Assembly (NCBI GenBank): GCA_020465985.1
Contig: JAANYP010009622.1
Coordinates: 186,001 to 250,000, forward strand
Length of the DNA stretch: 64,000 nt
Direction: 5' to 3'
From: Centrapalus pauciflorus
Lineage: Eukaryota; Streptophyta; Magnoliopsida; Asterales; Asteraceae
Below, piece after piece: positions 1-11,239 of the stretch. The translations under genes and the position numbers were made by a program. How positions within the stretch are numbered: the first letter of the stretch is position 1; each line of letters begins with the position of its first letter. Below the pieces are notes generated by a model. The model was given only the letters and a program-made list of their open reading frames with translations, ran no database searches and was not told the DNA's origin.

Positions 1-399
1 AGGATTCTCCTGAGTTGTTTGCATCTTCAACAGGTCCTGTTGAACAGCTTTCAAGATTTTCAGACACACTGATGTCTTGAGCATGTTCACTTGTTGAGCA
101 TGACTCTCCATTGTTGAACATATCAGCAGAGGATCCTGGAAAATCAGCATTGATTGGTTCAGTACATGAGGTTGTAATTAAGTCAGTACACTTATTCACA
201 CAGGGTGTATCAACATAATCATCATCATGTCCATCATGGTTTGCAGGTTCCACTCTGGATGAAGTGGAAGCTTTTGAGTCCTCTTCACTATTTGAATGCA
301 TGAGATCATCAAAGTTGAATTCTCCTGAAACTGATTCAGGAACAGCTTTGGTGGAGGCATTCCTGGGCTCTTCAAAGGTGACATTGATAGATTCATCTA
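1..399 (-). pseudogene. Copia-1 integrase to RT linker
   Basis: Translated on the minus strand in the frame shifted relative to the integrase ORF, this part gives the usual hydrophilic, acidic copia linker (for example INVTFEEP, then Ser/Glu/Asp-rich residues). A stop lies at 192-194. RT would start left of the window. Confidence 0.65.
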
Positions 400-1290
400 T
401 CACCTTTCTTTTGTTGTTGTACACTCTGTAGGCTTTGGAGATAGCAGAGTATAACCTTCATCAGCTTTTGGTTCAAACTTTGCCAGTTGGTCCCTTTGAT
501 TCAGAATGAAGCAGGGACATCCAAACGCATGGAAGTAGCTAATATTTGGCCTCCTCCCTTTGAGCAGCTCATAGGGAGTCTTGTTGAACCTTTTCACCAC
601 TAAGGATCTGTTTTGGGCGAAGCAAGCAGTGTTGACAGCTTCAGCCCAGAATGATGAAGGTAAACCAGATGCACAAAACATGGTTCTAGCAGCTTCAATA
701 AGGGTTCTATTTCTCCTTTCAGCAACTCCATTTTGTTGTGGAGTTCTTACTGCTGAAAAGTTTTGTGAGATCCCTTTTTCTTCACAGAAGTCTTCAAGAG
801 TACTGTTTCTGAACTCAGTACCATGATCACTTCTAAGCTGCTTCACTTGAGCAGAGTTCAGCATTTCCATCTTTTTGACAAATCCTATGATTTCTCTAGT
901 AGCCTCTCCTTTGCTCTTCAAGAAGATTACCCATGTAAACCTAGAGAACTTATCAACGATTACTAGAGTGTATCTTCTTCCTCTTAGACTTGGGACATTG
1001 ACTGGTCCAAACAAGTCCATGTGGATTAAGAAGAGAGGAGTATCAATAGAAAAATTATGCTTGGATTTAAAAGATGATTTCCTCTGCTTGCCTTTTTCAC
1101 AAGCTGTGCAGACTCTATCTTTAACAAAGGTCATAGAAGGCAAACCTATTACCAACTCTTTCTTACAGAGTTTGTTGATATTTTTGAAGTTCAGGTGTGA
1201 CAGCCTTTTGTGCCATAACCAGTTTAGGTCTGCATTGGTTCTTGTGAGAAGGCAGGTTTCAGTTGTGGGATCAACAGATTTCATGTCCAC
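400..1290 (-). pseudogene. pol: Copia-1 integrase (gag-pre-integrase zinc finger plus DDE core)
   Basis: The HHCC finger is H27, H32, C61 and C64. The catalytic core follows with D92 (HMDLFGP), D155 (RSDHGTEF) and E191 (PQQNGVAERRNRT). The D155-E191 spacing of 35 residues matches the DD35E rule, so the catalytic residues are intact. The protein inserts the cDNA copy into nuclear DNA. The ORF's last ~20 codons are out of frame: after KFEPKADEGY a small indel near 455 moves the normal continuation into another frame, which then runs through 1-399. Confidence 0.93.
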
Positions 1291-1308
1291 AACATATACA
1301 CCTTTCTT

Positions 1309-1618
1309 TCATTGAGCACACAACACAACTTTGCCTTGGGGATCCAATATGTAACCCAGGTGCTCATCAAAGTTAACCTTGTAGCCAGCATCACACAGTT
1401 GACTTATGCTAACAAGGTTATGTTTAAGCCCAGCTACATAGGCTACTCTTTTGAACATTGTAGCACCAACTTTAAGAGTTCCATATCCCTCAGTGGATCC
1501 CTGTACATTGTCACCGAATGTGACTTTTGGCCCTATTTCAGGCCTGAGAACACTCAGCAGGTCCTTGCAACCTGTCATGTGCCCTGAGCAGCCACTGTCC
1601 AAATACCAAACCTGGGAT
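1309..1618 (-). pseudogene. pol: Copia-1 aspartic protease
   Basis: The frame carries WYLDSGCSGHMTG, the copia form of the aspartic protease active site (DSG), followed by a hydrophobic LKHNLVSISQL segment typical of the C-terminal half. The enzyme cuts the Gag-Pol polyprotein. An upstream stop near 1627 separates it from gag. The integrase region follows directly at 1290. Confidence 0.88.
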
Positions 1619-1652
1619 GGTTATTTGTCCTGTAGAATGTCATAGGATAATA

Positions 1653-2591
1653 TTAGTTACTTTTAGGGGAACTCGTCACAGAAATGAGTTCTCCTACATC
1701 ATCAACATGTGTTGATGGGCTAGAGATATCCACATTAATATTTCCTATTTGAATGGTATCAATTTGGATACCACTCTCATTGACTAAGTTGCTTCCAACA
1801 CTGCTTGTTTTAGCAATGATGGAACTAGCGGAGTCAACAGGCCTCATGTCCTCAGTTTCAGGACAGTCTTTGGCCATGTGTGTCTTCTTCCCACATTTAT
1901 AGCATTTTCTCTTTTTGGCCTTTTTGGAAGAAGAGTTTTCAGAAACACATTCTGAGTTATTTCTGTTGATTTTATCAGCAGGTTTAGCAAACTTATTACT
2001 ATCTTTAGACGAATCAACAGCTTGAGTGGAAGGCACAATAGCAACAGCTTTGCCTGTTTCTTCTTTCCTCTTTTTAGGAGGACAGATATCAAAAACAGGA
2101 AGCTTGATTGGTTTTTGACCTTCCACAGGTTTGGGAAACTCATTCCCAGATTTCATAGGCTGAGCAATGGCTTTGCCTTTGCCCTTACTGAGATGTGATT
2201 GATGTTGTGTATCAACATAATCACTGTTTCTGGTTTTGAAAGACTTATTTTCGTTTATAACCAGTTTTCCACTATGATTTGAAAACTTATTTGAAACCAC
2301 AGCAGATTTGCTTTCAACATGAGACTTACCCTTATTGAAGGCAGGCTGCTTACCTTTTGAAAACTTATTTTCAAAATCTTTAGCATCAAAAGGATTAACA
2401 TGTCATTTACCATCAGCTTTGGACCCAGATCCTGTTTTGTCAACAGGTTTAGTGTCCACTGCTGCAGTTTGAACATGTTTAACCTTCTTTTTCTTGTGTG
2501 AATGCAGAGCACTTAGCAGGCTGATTTGATGGAAAACACATGCCATTATCAGCTTTTTCACACAAGCTGTCAGTATTTTGAGGCCTGACAA
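1653..2591 (-). pseudogene. Copia-1 gag/pol junction with second zinc knuckle
   Basis: Fragments in shifting frames (2403-2591, 2255-2512, then 1653-2300) form a Lys/Ser-rich, low-complexity region. Near the end of the last frame is a second CX2CX4HX4C knuckle, CYKCGKKTHMAKDC. Frame changes near 2300 and 2400 show indels. It links gag to the protease. Two knuckles about 1.4 kb apart is a long arrangement for a copia gag. The basic low-complexity part has no function I can assign. Confidence 0.7.
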
Positions 2592-3766
2592 ACCTGTTTG
2601 TTGAGACCGAAAGTGCTGGGAAGCTCACCAAGAGTGGATAAGTCATCTTTCAGATTATTGATCTCAACAATAGAAGTTGCTGTGTCAAGATCCCCTCCAA
2701 GATAGGCTTGGATTTGTGCAGGGATCTGCTGACTTATGCAATGGCTAACTTTTTGTGCAGATTGGCACCAAGAGTCAACTATCTTTTGAAGCTTAGCATG
2801 TTTTACATCTGTTTCTCTCTTTTCTTCTAGTAAAATGGAGTTGATGTGTTTTAGTTCATCAAGCTCAGTTTCCAACTTATGGAAACTGTCCAGTTTACCA
2901 GATTTAATTTCAAGATCAGTTTTAAGCTTAGAGATTTCAGATAGTAAAACATTATGCTTCTCAACAGCAGCTTTTAAATCAACCAGCATATATTCAAACA
3001 TTTTCACTTTTTCATCAGAACTGTAAGCCATAAAATTTTGTACCTTGTACATCATTGTAGGGTTCCAGTTCTCCAAGCTGTTGAAGGCTTCAGCTTCAGC
3101 CAAGTCTTGTTTGAAGTTGCTAGTTGATGGGACGTCAGTATTGGCCATCAGACAATTGTTGTCTTCTTCATCTGAGGATGAATCAGACTCCTCCCAGTCG
3201 CATGAACCTGCCATCAGTCCCTTTTGCTTGTTGGAAGCCACTGAGTTTTCCAACTTTTTCAGCTTTGTCATGGCCATAAGGTACTTAACCCTATAGCCAT
3301 CGTCCCTGTTAGTCTTGTATGGTTTGGAAGACTGACCAACAGCTTTTGACACACAGTAAGCAGTTATATGGCCAGTTTTGCCACATTTGAAGCACTCAGC
3401 TTTAGATTTATCAAATGCCTTCTTCTTGACAGCATTTGAGTTCCCCTGCAGCATATTTCTTCCAACCCTTTTCTTGTAGAACCTCTTGACAAGCATTGCT
3501 ATCATCTGCTCATCTTCAAACTCAGCAAGATCTGCATTGTCTTCCTTTTCAGACATTTCCTCTTTTTCATCATCAGCCTGTTGGTCAGGATGTGTGAACA
3601 CATCACACACCTGTCCAACAGGTTGTCTCACGCTGGCCACTAAGGCAGCACCTCTCTTGGACATTTCCAAGGCATTTCTCTTCTGCTGCCTTGACTGCTC
3701 AGCATTTAGTAAGGATCCATATATGTTTACAGGATCCATACCTTTGATGGTACCTGAATTTCTCAA
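2570..3766 (-). pseudogene. gag: Copia-1 gag middle: zinc knuckle plus coiled coil
   Basis: This 398-codon frame continues gag after a frameshift. A CX2CX4HX4C zinc knuckle (CFKCGKTGHITAYC) lies near residues 125-140, preceded by an acidic stretch and a Lys-rich stretch. An acidic Ser/Asp/Glu segment follows, then a long heptad-like coiled coil (about residues 260-345). The knuckle should bind the RNA template; the coiled coil probably serves particle assembly. The frame ends at 2570 and coding continues in other frames, so another indel is present near 2570-2590. Confidence 0.82.
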
Positions 3767-4374
3767 GATGGTAGAAAAGTAGTTCCATTCTCAGGTAAGA
3801 TGTCCAAGAACTTGTTCACCAGGGTCAGGCTGTCCTTTGTGATCCCAACAGCTTTGAGATCATTAACAAGAGCAGTAAACCTGGTGTAGATTTCCGTGAG
3901 TGTCTCCTTCGGTTTTGCAAAGAAGAGTTCATACTGTCTAACAATATTGTTAATCCTGTTGTCCAGTGTGATTGTGGGTCCATCATAGACGGTACACAAA
4001 GTATCCCACATCTCCTTCGCAGTCTTCATCTTCTCAAACTGTTTGAACACATCATCAGGCAGAGAGATAACCAGATTATTTCTAGCTTTTCCATCCAGAG
4101 CAACCGGTCTTTTGTCGTCATCAGACCATTGAGCTTTGGCCTTCTCAAAGGTTCTGATTTCAGGTGCTGCTCCTTCAATAGCAGGAGTTATGGTAGTAAC
4201 AGAAGTTGGCACATAGGGACCTTCCATTACTATCTCTGGTAGTTGTACATCCAGATTCTCTAAATAGAGCATCATTCTGCACTTCTAGCCAGAGAAGTTC
4301 TGATGATTGAACTTTGGGGGTTTGGCCATTGACCCATTGTCATAGTAAGAGGAACTTGCAGCACTGTTGTCCAT
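3763..4374 (-). pseudogene. gag: Copia-1 gag, N-terminal part (UBN2-type)
   Basis: The likely start is the ATG at 4374 (MDNSAAS), 49 bp inside the primer site. A stop at 4285-4287 replaces a probable Trp, and the frame then continues to 3763. It encodes the copia gag core with the WDTLCTVYDG segment and a helical tail (LTEIYTRFTALVNDLK). Gag forms the cytoplasmic virus-like particle. Near 3765-3775 the frame shifts into the next gag segment, because the residues after the junction continue normally in the overlapping ORF. The Copia-2 remnant matches this region. Confidence 0.85.
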
Positions 4375-4422
4375 GGAAACGTAGGGAGAATGAGAGATCT
4401 AGAGTAGACACACACTCTAACC

Positions 4423-4434
4423 GCTCTGATACCA
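4423..4434 (-). other. Primer binding site of Copia-1 (initiator Met tRNA)
   Basis: The minus strand reads TGGTATCAGAGC two bases inside the LTR end. This is the standard complement of the initiator Met tRNA 3' end used by plant LTR retrotransposons for minus-strand priming. Confidence 0.93.
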
Positions 4435-4436
4435 GT

Positions 4437-5545
4437 TGTAGGTCCCGAAAGGTTTCCAAAGTGTATAGTTCTAAGCTGTAGAGGGGGGGTAACTACAACT
4501 ATTTAAAAACTTAACAATCTTTCCTCAATGTTTGTGTATATTATTAACAAGTGTTAATTACAAACAAGCTTGAATGCGGAAAGGTTCAAGCTGAGATGAC
4601 AGATACAACAGTTGTTCAACTAATCTAAGACACACTCAGACTAGACACAATGACTACACTCACTTAGATGCACTCACTGTTTTTACAAGACTCAGATGGA
4701 CAGCTTATACAAGAACAGCTTAGACACACTCTACTGTTTTATATAAGCAGACTTGCATGCATGGAATAACAGACTTCAATGCACGTTCTGATTTCACACT
4801 CTTGATATCTCATAATCCTTAGAAGCTTCCTTTTATACTCAAAAGGAGAATCTCAGTGAAGCTTCCTCATTGGACAGATGAGATAGTGGGGAGTCATTCC
4901 AAAAGGACAAAAGACCTTTCTGCATGTTCTGATAAAGTATCTTTGTCTTCACATGGCAGAATCTTTGTCTTTTCCTTTTTGTCACTGTTGCATAAGGCTT
5001 TAACCAAAAGAGGAATGTCAACTTTGCATCTTTCATCTTTTGTTAATGCCATTTTGATATAAGAAAAGGTCTGTCACCCTTTTTCAAATATCCGTTTGTC
5101 TTCATGTAGCAGAACAGCATGGGCAGGCTGTGCAGTTCTGTTTTCCACTTTGTCTTCGACTTGTAAACTGATCTTGTAGCCAAAAACAATACATGAGGAC
5201 TTGGAAACAAATTCCAATGAAGTGTTTAACATGTTCACAAAGAACAGGTTCTGTTCAAAAAGAACAGAACACTTGTAAACTGTCCAAGCTGCTCAACAGA
5301 ATAGAGCAGCGTAGACAGTTTGTGTCCATCCTGTTCAGCAGACTGAGCAGTTTGGACAAACTGCCTTTGTTGCAACGAATGCAACATGGTAAACAGCTTT
5401 AGGCTGATATTGCAAATCACATTCAGGTTTCAATAAGGCATATAACAGGCCTTAAATTCAACCTTCAAGTGCATCAACAGGTTTGATTAAAAATCTCCCC
5501 CTCAGATGTACAGTAGGTTTGACTGAGGCCTTTTTGTGCCTAACA
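4437..5545 (-). repeat. 5' LTR of Copia-1
   Basis: The 1109 bp LTR starts TGTAGGTCCCG and ends CCTAACA on the plus strand. Its boundary with the internal region is fixed by the adjacent Met-type primer site. It aligns end to end with the Copia-2 LTR at 13641-14750, which defines both termini independently. The outer part (about 5200-5400) is dense in inverted copies of GAACAG/CTGTTC and of an AACTGTCC motif, giving potential hairpins. Transcription would run leftward. Confidence 0.9.
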
Positions 5546-6147
5546 ATATATAATCACCAACAACAATAAGTTACATAAAAACTCAAGTTTATAAGTCATT
5601 AGTTTTTGTTTTTAAGTTGTTTTCTTAAAATGTGTTTATAAATATATAAACACATCATACAAGTGTAAATATTATGAAAACAAATGATATATATGTGTTT
5701 TATAACTTTTATACAAGTAGTCTTTGAATAAACAACAAGAATCACAAGTTATTTCAAGTTTATAAACTACGGATTTTCGGCCGAAAATTTACATCGACTT
5801 TGAAAAATCATAACTAATTCATAACTTAACGAAATGAGTTGATTCTTGTCTCAAAAGTTAGATCTATGTCTTAACTATAGATCTGGAAGTTTTCATAATT
5901 TATTTTGTAGTTTAAGACCTCCAGAAATTAGTTGGAAAACCGAAAGTTTGACAGCTCAAAAATGGCCAACATAGGGTTTTCAACAAGTTTTTTCCCCAAA
6001 CTAAACATCTCGAAAAATGGTCGTTCTTTAATTTAAAAATTCTTTGTATATAGTAGTTTAATGTCCAATAAAACCAAAGCCTAAAACATCTTGGAGCTTG
6101 GTCAAAAACAACCTCAAAGTAGGCCGAAGAACCTTCGAAAAAGCTGG

Positions 6148-6229
<82 letters not shown>

Positions 6230-7195
6230 TGACGTTTTAAGTGGGTTTTATTTATGAACTTGTAATGTTTGGTGGTTTAAGACATAAAAATTTATAAATA
6301 TACATATTATCATATATTAGAGATATTAAGTCCCTATGATCATTTAGGGCTCGATTAAACTCACCCGGTGCATCACCCATCAACTTACGCTAAATTGCAT
6401 TTTTCGCCAATATTTGCCATCGCACCCACGGTGAGTCCTCATATCCCCTATTTCACACTGTTATGTTTTGGGGTTGAAATACATGCTACGTTTTCATATG
6501 GACACGAAAACAACTTCATTTCTATTATGTATTACACATGTGGTTCCATCAGCCCTTATATCATGAACTGTTAATTGCATTTATTTGTAAGAGCGAATAT
6601 ATTGTGGATAGATCTATCGGGAGTCATGTCCCCCATTCGGGTTAGTTCGCTTTAGGTAACAGCGAGTGTATATATATTTAACACACGGTATTACATATGA
6701 GAATACTGCACAGGGCAAACTCATTTAATTAAACTTCGGTTGCATGATGGTTTATATGTAATACATAACATGGAATTTTTGATTTTATAAATTCAAACTT
6801 AACTGTTGTTGTCCATACAAGTCAGATTTACGTTTAAACCTATGAGCTCACCAACAATTTTTGTTGACGTATTTTAGCATGTATTTTCAGGGAATTAAGG
6901 CAAGTGTGCCACCTTAGAAGTATTTTTTTCAAGCTTCCGCACCTAAGGAGTCGCATTCATTTTCAAAACTACCGGAGATTTAGCTGCATTATTTTGAATA
7001 CTTTAATTATATACTTAAATCTCTGTATCGTGCAAACTTCTTTTTCTTCATATCAGGCTATGTATGACATTACTATATTTTAAAGTTTTATCAATGTATT
7101 TTTGAAAACGTCCATATAGTGGTCGTTCGTTATTATTATGGTTATGTTTCTGCGATGTCACGCTTCGTTGCCAACCGGGGTAACGGGGTGTGACA
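5546..7195 (+). repeat. 5' LTR of Gypsy-A (truncated by Copia-1)
   Basis: It matches 11485-13180 of the 3' LTR almost base for base and ends GGGGTGTGACA. The start of this LTR lies on the other side of Copia-1, outside the window. A TA array occupies 6150-6226. The short ORF at 6368-6574 is LTR sequence and probably not coding. Confidence 0.92.
6150..6226. repeat. (AT)n microsatellite in 5' LTR of Gypsy-A
   Basis: Nearly pure AT dinucleotides lie between AAGCTGGAAA and AAACTTGACG. The same site in the 3' LTR (12091-12196) has a longer TA plus TG array. Confidence 0.97.
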
Positions 7196-7198
7196 GAT

Positions 7199-7211
7199 CG
7201 GTATCAGAGCC
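7199..7211 (+). other. Primer binding site of Gypsy-A
   Basis: CGGTATCAGAGCC lies three bases after the LTR end. It differs at the first base from the canonical TGGTATCAGAGCC complement of initiator Met tRNA. Confidence 0.88.
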
Positions 7212-7332
7212 ATGTTATAATGAACTAGGTTGCATTAGTACCCTAGACTATAACTGCACTTAAGTTTTACTGATTATGAAAATATTTTGTAACTAACTAA
7301 AAGACTATGAATGGACCTTGATAGCAGAAAAC

Positions 7333-8091
7333 ATGTCAAACAACACCATCATCGTCATGTCCGATTCAGAGGATGAGTAGACCACCATGAGCCCCGGAGT
7401 CACGGAGGTTTTCACCGAAGAAGACGACCCTTCAGAAGAGCTGATGGAAGAGTCAGAGGAGGAGCCAATGGAAGAAGACGACGCCGGAGTGGATCCACCA
7501 CCCCCGGTGATCCCCTCCTACGTCCCATATCACCCCGAGGTTCTGTCATTCAAGCCGTACCGACCCCACCCTAACGGCCCAAAAATGATGTTTACACCCC
7601 GAAAGAGGGTAATCATACCAAGGCAGGAGTCTATTCCCATCCCGACTCCTCAACCAAGTCCACCACCACAGCAACGACAGGCAAGCGCCTGAAGATGGGG
7701 TTGGATGCCCGAGACCCTCCAAGAATGGAGGGGGGCGGAGGTAATCCCCTCCCACTTTGAGATCGGAGGACCATCCTCCGCACCTACCCCATCACTCACT
7801 CAAGAACTAGCCGAACAGACCATACCACTCTTGGTAGCACGGTCTACAAGGCACGATCTCCAAGTACGGTTACTTAACCAGGACATTGGAGAGTTGACAG
7901 CCCGTTTAGAGCGGGAGGAGTTACAGAACTCCATCTTGTACTGGGTTAACCAGCACGCCCTTGCCATTCAGCAGGACGGCCTAGATGAGCTTCGGTAGTG
8001 ATTAGCCGAGAGCGAGGCTCGTAATGAGGAGCTCACTCAGCGCCTAAACGCTTTGGAGAAGGGAGAGACCCCCGATCACTCCCACACCTAG
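7333..8091 (+). pseudogene. Pre-gag leader ORF of Gypsy-A
   Basis: A single frame runs from ATG 7333 to TAG 8089-8091 (252 codons), interrupted by stops at 7378, 7690, 7996 and 7999. The N-terminus (MSNNTIIVMSDSEDE) and following residues are strongly acidic. A Pro-rich middle (PIPTPQPSPPPQQR) follows, then a Leu/Glu heptad segment (about residues 175-250) likely to form a coiled coil. A homologous frame stands at the same place in Gypsy-D (48104-48913), which argues that this was a real protein of the family. I recognise no known domain; it is not gag, which follows at 8305. Confidence 0.7.
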
Positions 8092-8304
8092 TACCCCTTA
8101 TCTATCATTGTAATGTTAGGAAATTATTATGTAATAGTGTAAGACAAAAATTTTCAGGTAATAACCCGCCCCAATGTAAGAAAGTTATGAATGATTAATG
8201 AATATTACAAGTGTTTGATGATTATAGTGATGTGCCTTAAGAAACATTTAAACCTTTTAGACTCAACTTCTTACACTACGCTCTTTTCTTTAAACTTTAA
8301 GATA

Positions 8305-10119
8305 ATGCCGCCAAGAAGAGCCACGAACGCAGCAGAAAACGAGCAATTAGTCGCACAAAGAGTGGCCGCCGCCATAGCCACCTATGAGACCAACCGAAAT
8401 AGTTCTGCCAACGGAGATGGTGGTGCTAGCCGCACCACGGGAGGTACTGAAACCAACCCAAAAGGTTTCGGGATTAAGAGGTTCTTGAGTTGCAAGCCCC
8501 GATACTTTAACGGGACTGAGGGAGCCGTCGGATTGGTACGATGGTTTGAGAAATTGGAGTCTGTTTTCCGTGTTAGCGGATGTGTTGAAGGAGACAAGGT
8601 GAAATTCGTCACCCACACTCTACAGGATAGCGCACTGACATGGTGGAATTCCTACGTCTAGTCAGTAGGAATCGATGAAGCCTGTCAACTCGCCTGGTCT
8701 GTGTTGAAGCAAATGATGACAGACGAGTACTGTCCGAGAAACGAACTCCAGAAAATGAAATCGGAGTTCTGGAATCTAGCAATGAAGGGAACAGACGTTA
8801 CAGGGTATACTAACCGATTTCACAAGCTGAGCATCCTGTGTCCACAGTTGGTGACCCCCGAGTACAAGAAAATTGAGCGCTACATCTGGGGACTCGCCCC
8901 TCAAATTCAAGGCAATGTCACTGCCTCCAACCCAACCACCATTCAGGACGCCATCAGAATGGCCAACAACCTTATGGAACAAGTGTCCCGGAGAAACGAG
9001 GCCAAAGCCGGGGAAAACAAGAGAAAATGGGAGGACAAGTCTGGGAAGAATTCGGGCTCACAATCCAAGAAGCCCGAAACCATCAAGGCTTACGTAGTTG
9101 GAGTCGAGACAAGGAAAGGCTACACAGGTACAAAGCCTTTCTGCACCCAGTGCACCTATCATCACAACAAAGGTTCCTGCCCAACCCTTTGTGGAAAGTG
9201 CAAGCGTCTTGGTCATTTGACCAAGGACTGTAAATTTGGTACCCCGGGAAACAACGGCGACAATCAGAGGAGCTGCTATGAGTGCGGAGCTGCCGGGAAC
9301 TTCAAGAGTGAGTGCCCGAGGTTGAAAAATGGTGGAGGAGCTCAGGGGAGAGCTTTTGTATTGGGAGCAGGAGACGCTCGTCAGGATCCCCATGTGGTAT
9401 CAGGTACGTTTCTTTTAAATGACATTTACGCTTACGTACTCTTTGATACTGGGGCTGATAGGAGCTTTATATCTGATAAGTTTAGTAAGCAATTGAGTGC
9501 CACTCCTTTTCCCTTAGACAACTCTTATACTATAGATCTAGCCGACGGCAAAATAATATACGCTTACGTACTCTTTGATACGACAAAGACTTCTGGAGGT
9601 TATGACACCATTTGGGTGATTGTGAATCGAATCACAAAAACCGCAAACTTCTTGCCAATCAAGGAGACTGATAAGATGGATAAGTTAACACGAATCTATC
9701 TTAAAGAAGTCGTCTCAAGGCATGGAGTGCCTGTATCAATTATATCAGATAGGGACAGCCGGTTCACATCAAGATTTTGGCAGTCATTGCAAGAGGCATT
9801 GGGTACACGCCTAGATATGAGCACAGCCTATCACCCACAAACGGATGGTCAGAGTGAAAGGACGATTCAGTCTTTGGAAGACATGCTAAGGGCATGTGTT
9901 ATCGACTTTGGCAAAAGTTGGGACAGGCACCTGCCATTAGTTGAGTTTTCCTATAACAATAGCTATCACTCGAGTATTAAAACCGCTCCATTCGAGGCAC
10001 TCTATAGGCGAAAGTGTCGATCACCACTTTGTTGGGCTGAGGTAGGAGATAGTCAGATTACTGGACCCGAGATCATCCAGGAGACTACAGAAAAGATAGT
10101 CCAGATTCGAACCGATTAA
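8305..10119 (+). pseudogene. gag-pol: Gypsy-A fused gag - protease - partial integrase frame
   Basis: One frame runs from ATG 8305 (MPPRRATNAAEN) to 10119 with a single stop (TAG 8659). Gag includes ALTWWNSYV and a helical core. Knuckle 1 is complete (CGKCKRLGHLTKDC); knuckle 2 has Asn in place of His. The protease has LFDTGADRSF (DTG at 9445-9453) but is cut off after about 45 residues. At ~9560-9600 the frame passes directly into integrase (GGYDTIWVIV). RT, RNase H, the integrase zinc finger and the first catalytic Asp are absent; SDRDSRF and GQSERTIQ remain. The product could bind RNA but not reverse-transcribe or integrate. Confidence 0.88.
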
Positions 10120-10626
10120 AGATCGCACGGGATCGACAGAAAAGCTATGCAGATATTCGACGGAAGGATTTGGAATTTCAAGAGGGAGATCAAGTAATAT
10201 TGAAAGTCTCGCCTTGGAAGGGCGTAATCCGTTTTGGGAAATGAGGAAAACTCAATCCTCGTTATATCGGACCATTCAAGATCACCAAAAGAATTGGCCC
10301 GGTAGCCTACCGACTCGATCTGCCCCTAGAGCTTAGTAACGTTCATAATACCTTCCACGTATCCAACCTTAACAAGTGCCTGCCTAATGAAACACTCGTT
10401 ATACCTATGGACGAGCTAGAGCTAGATGATAAGTTGAACTTCATTGAACAACTCGTGGAAATAATGGACCGAGAAGTCCAGAAACTAAAGCACAGCCGGA
10501 TCCCGATAATAAAAGTCAGATGAACTCTAAGCGAGGTCCTGAGTTTACATGGGAACGCGAAGATCAGTTCTGGGTAAAATACCCTCATCTGTTCTCAAAT
10601 ACTCAAGCAGTGGAGAACACGAGCTA
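10120..10626 (+). pseudogene. pol: Gypsy-A integrase C-terminus and chromodomain
   Basis: After a frameshift near 10105-10120 coding continues with LKVSPWKGV, GKLNPRYIGPFKIT and NTFHVSNLNKC, the GPY/F-type C-terminal integrase region. Chromodomain-like sequence follows (SRIPIIKVR). A stop replaces a codon near 10242 and another indel near 10520 breaks the chromodomain. Gypsy-D keeps an open copy of the same region (46340-46798). In chromoviruses this domain steers integration to heterochromatin. Confidence 0.85.
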
Positions 10627-10642
10627 ATTTCGGGACGAAATT

Positions 10643-10657
10643 CCCTTAACAGGGGGG
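10643..10657 (+). other. Polypurine tract of Gypsy-A
   Basis: CCCTTAACAGGGGGG lies immediately before the 3' LTR start TGTAACATCC, the position where plus-strand DNA synthesis is primed. Confidence 0.85.
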
Positions 10658-11231
10658 TGTAACATCCGGCATTAAACCATGTTAGCAACTACGACCTAAT
10701 CAGTATTTAATAGCCAATTATAACCTAATCAGTGGTCATTAGAAATTAATCAAAGTGATTAACAATGTCCATTAGGAAATTCAACTCAATTAGAATCAAA
10801 TTCATCGGTGCGATGAATCGGGAAATCAATTAATCCGATCGATTTACGATATGAGGGATTAATTCAACTAAGTACATAATTAAATTATTATTAGTGACAC
10901 TAATCATACACTAATACAATTACTGAATATTAATTATGCAAGACTAAAACAATTCATTAAAACAATGCATCCAAAAGTATTTATGAATTTACAAGAAAAG
11001 GGAAATACAAGAATACGTTTCTAAATACTTTTATACAAAAAAAAAATAGAAATACATGAAATATACTTCAAAAATCCGGCCCTAGTATGTACTATTATAG
11101 AGTTTGACTTTAATATTTTATTACAAAAACCATTCTACTTTAAACACCATCATTTTGTTTAAAAGTGCACACAACATCCTACCTTCCATGCTTTTCATCA
11201 TTTCACCATCTTTTCAAGATCAAAATTTCTA

Positions 11232-11239
11232 TATAAATA
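11232..11239 (+). promoter_or_regulatory. TATA box in Gypsy-A LTR
   Basis: TATAAATA followed by GAGAG, about 575 bp into the LTR. The corresponding position in the Gypsy-D 3' LTR also has a TATAAATA (minus strand, about 45730-45740). It is likely the core promoter of the genomic RNA. Confidence 0.65.

Larger units (their letters stand above)
1..5545 (-). mobile_element. Copia-1, Ty1/copia LTR retrotransposon (3' part outside window)
   Basis: Reading on the minus strand from the right, the order is 5' LTR, Met-type primer site, gag, zinc knuckles, protease and integrase. This gag-PR-INT order before RT is diagnostic of Ty1/copia. RT, RNase H and the 3' LTR lie beyond position 1. The right end abuts sequence matching the interior of the Gypsy-A LTR (5546 corresponds to 11485), so the element inserted into that LTR. 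The frame is broken by at least two frameshifts and several stops, so this copy is not autonomous. Classification is from domain order; the copia lineage was not resolved. Confidence 0.93.

Noticed and set aside
581..1315. Plus-strand ORFs opposite the Copia-1 integrase and protease
   Set aside because: Antisense shadows of the minus-strand pol frame; no independent support.
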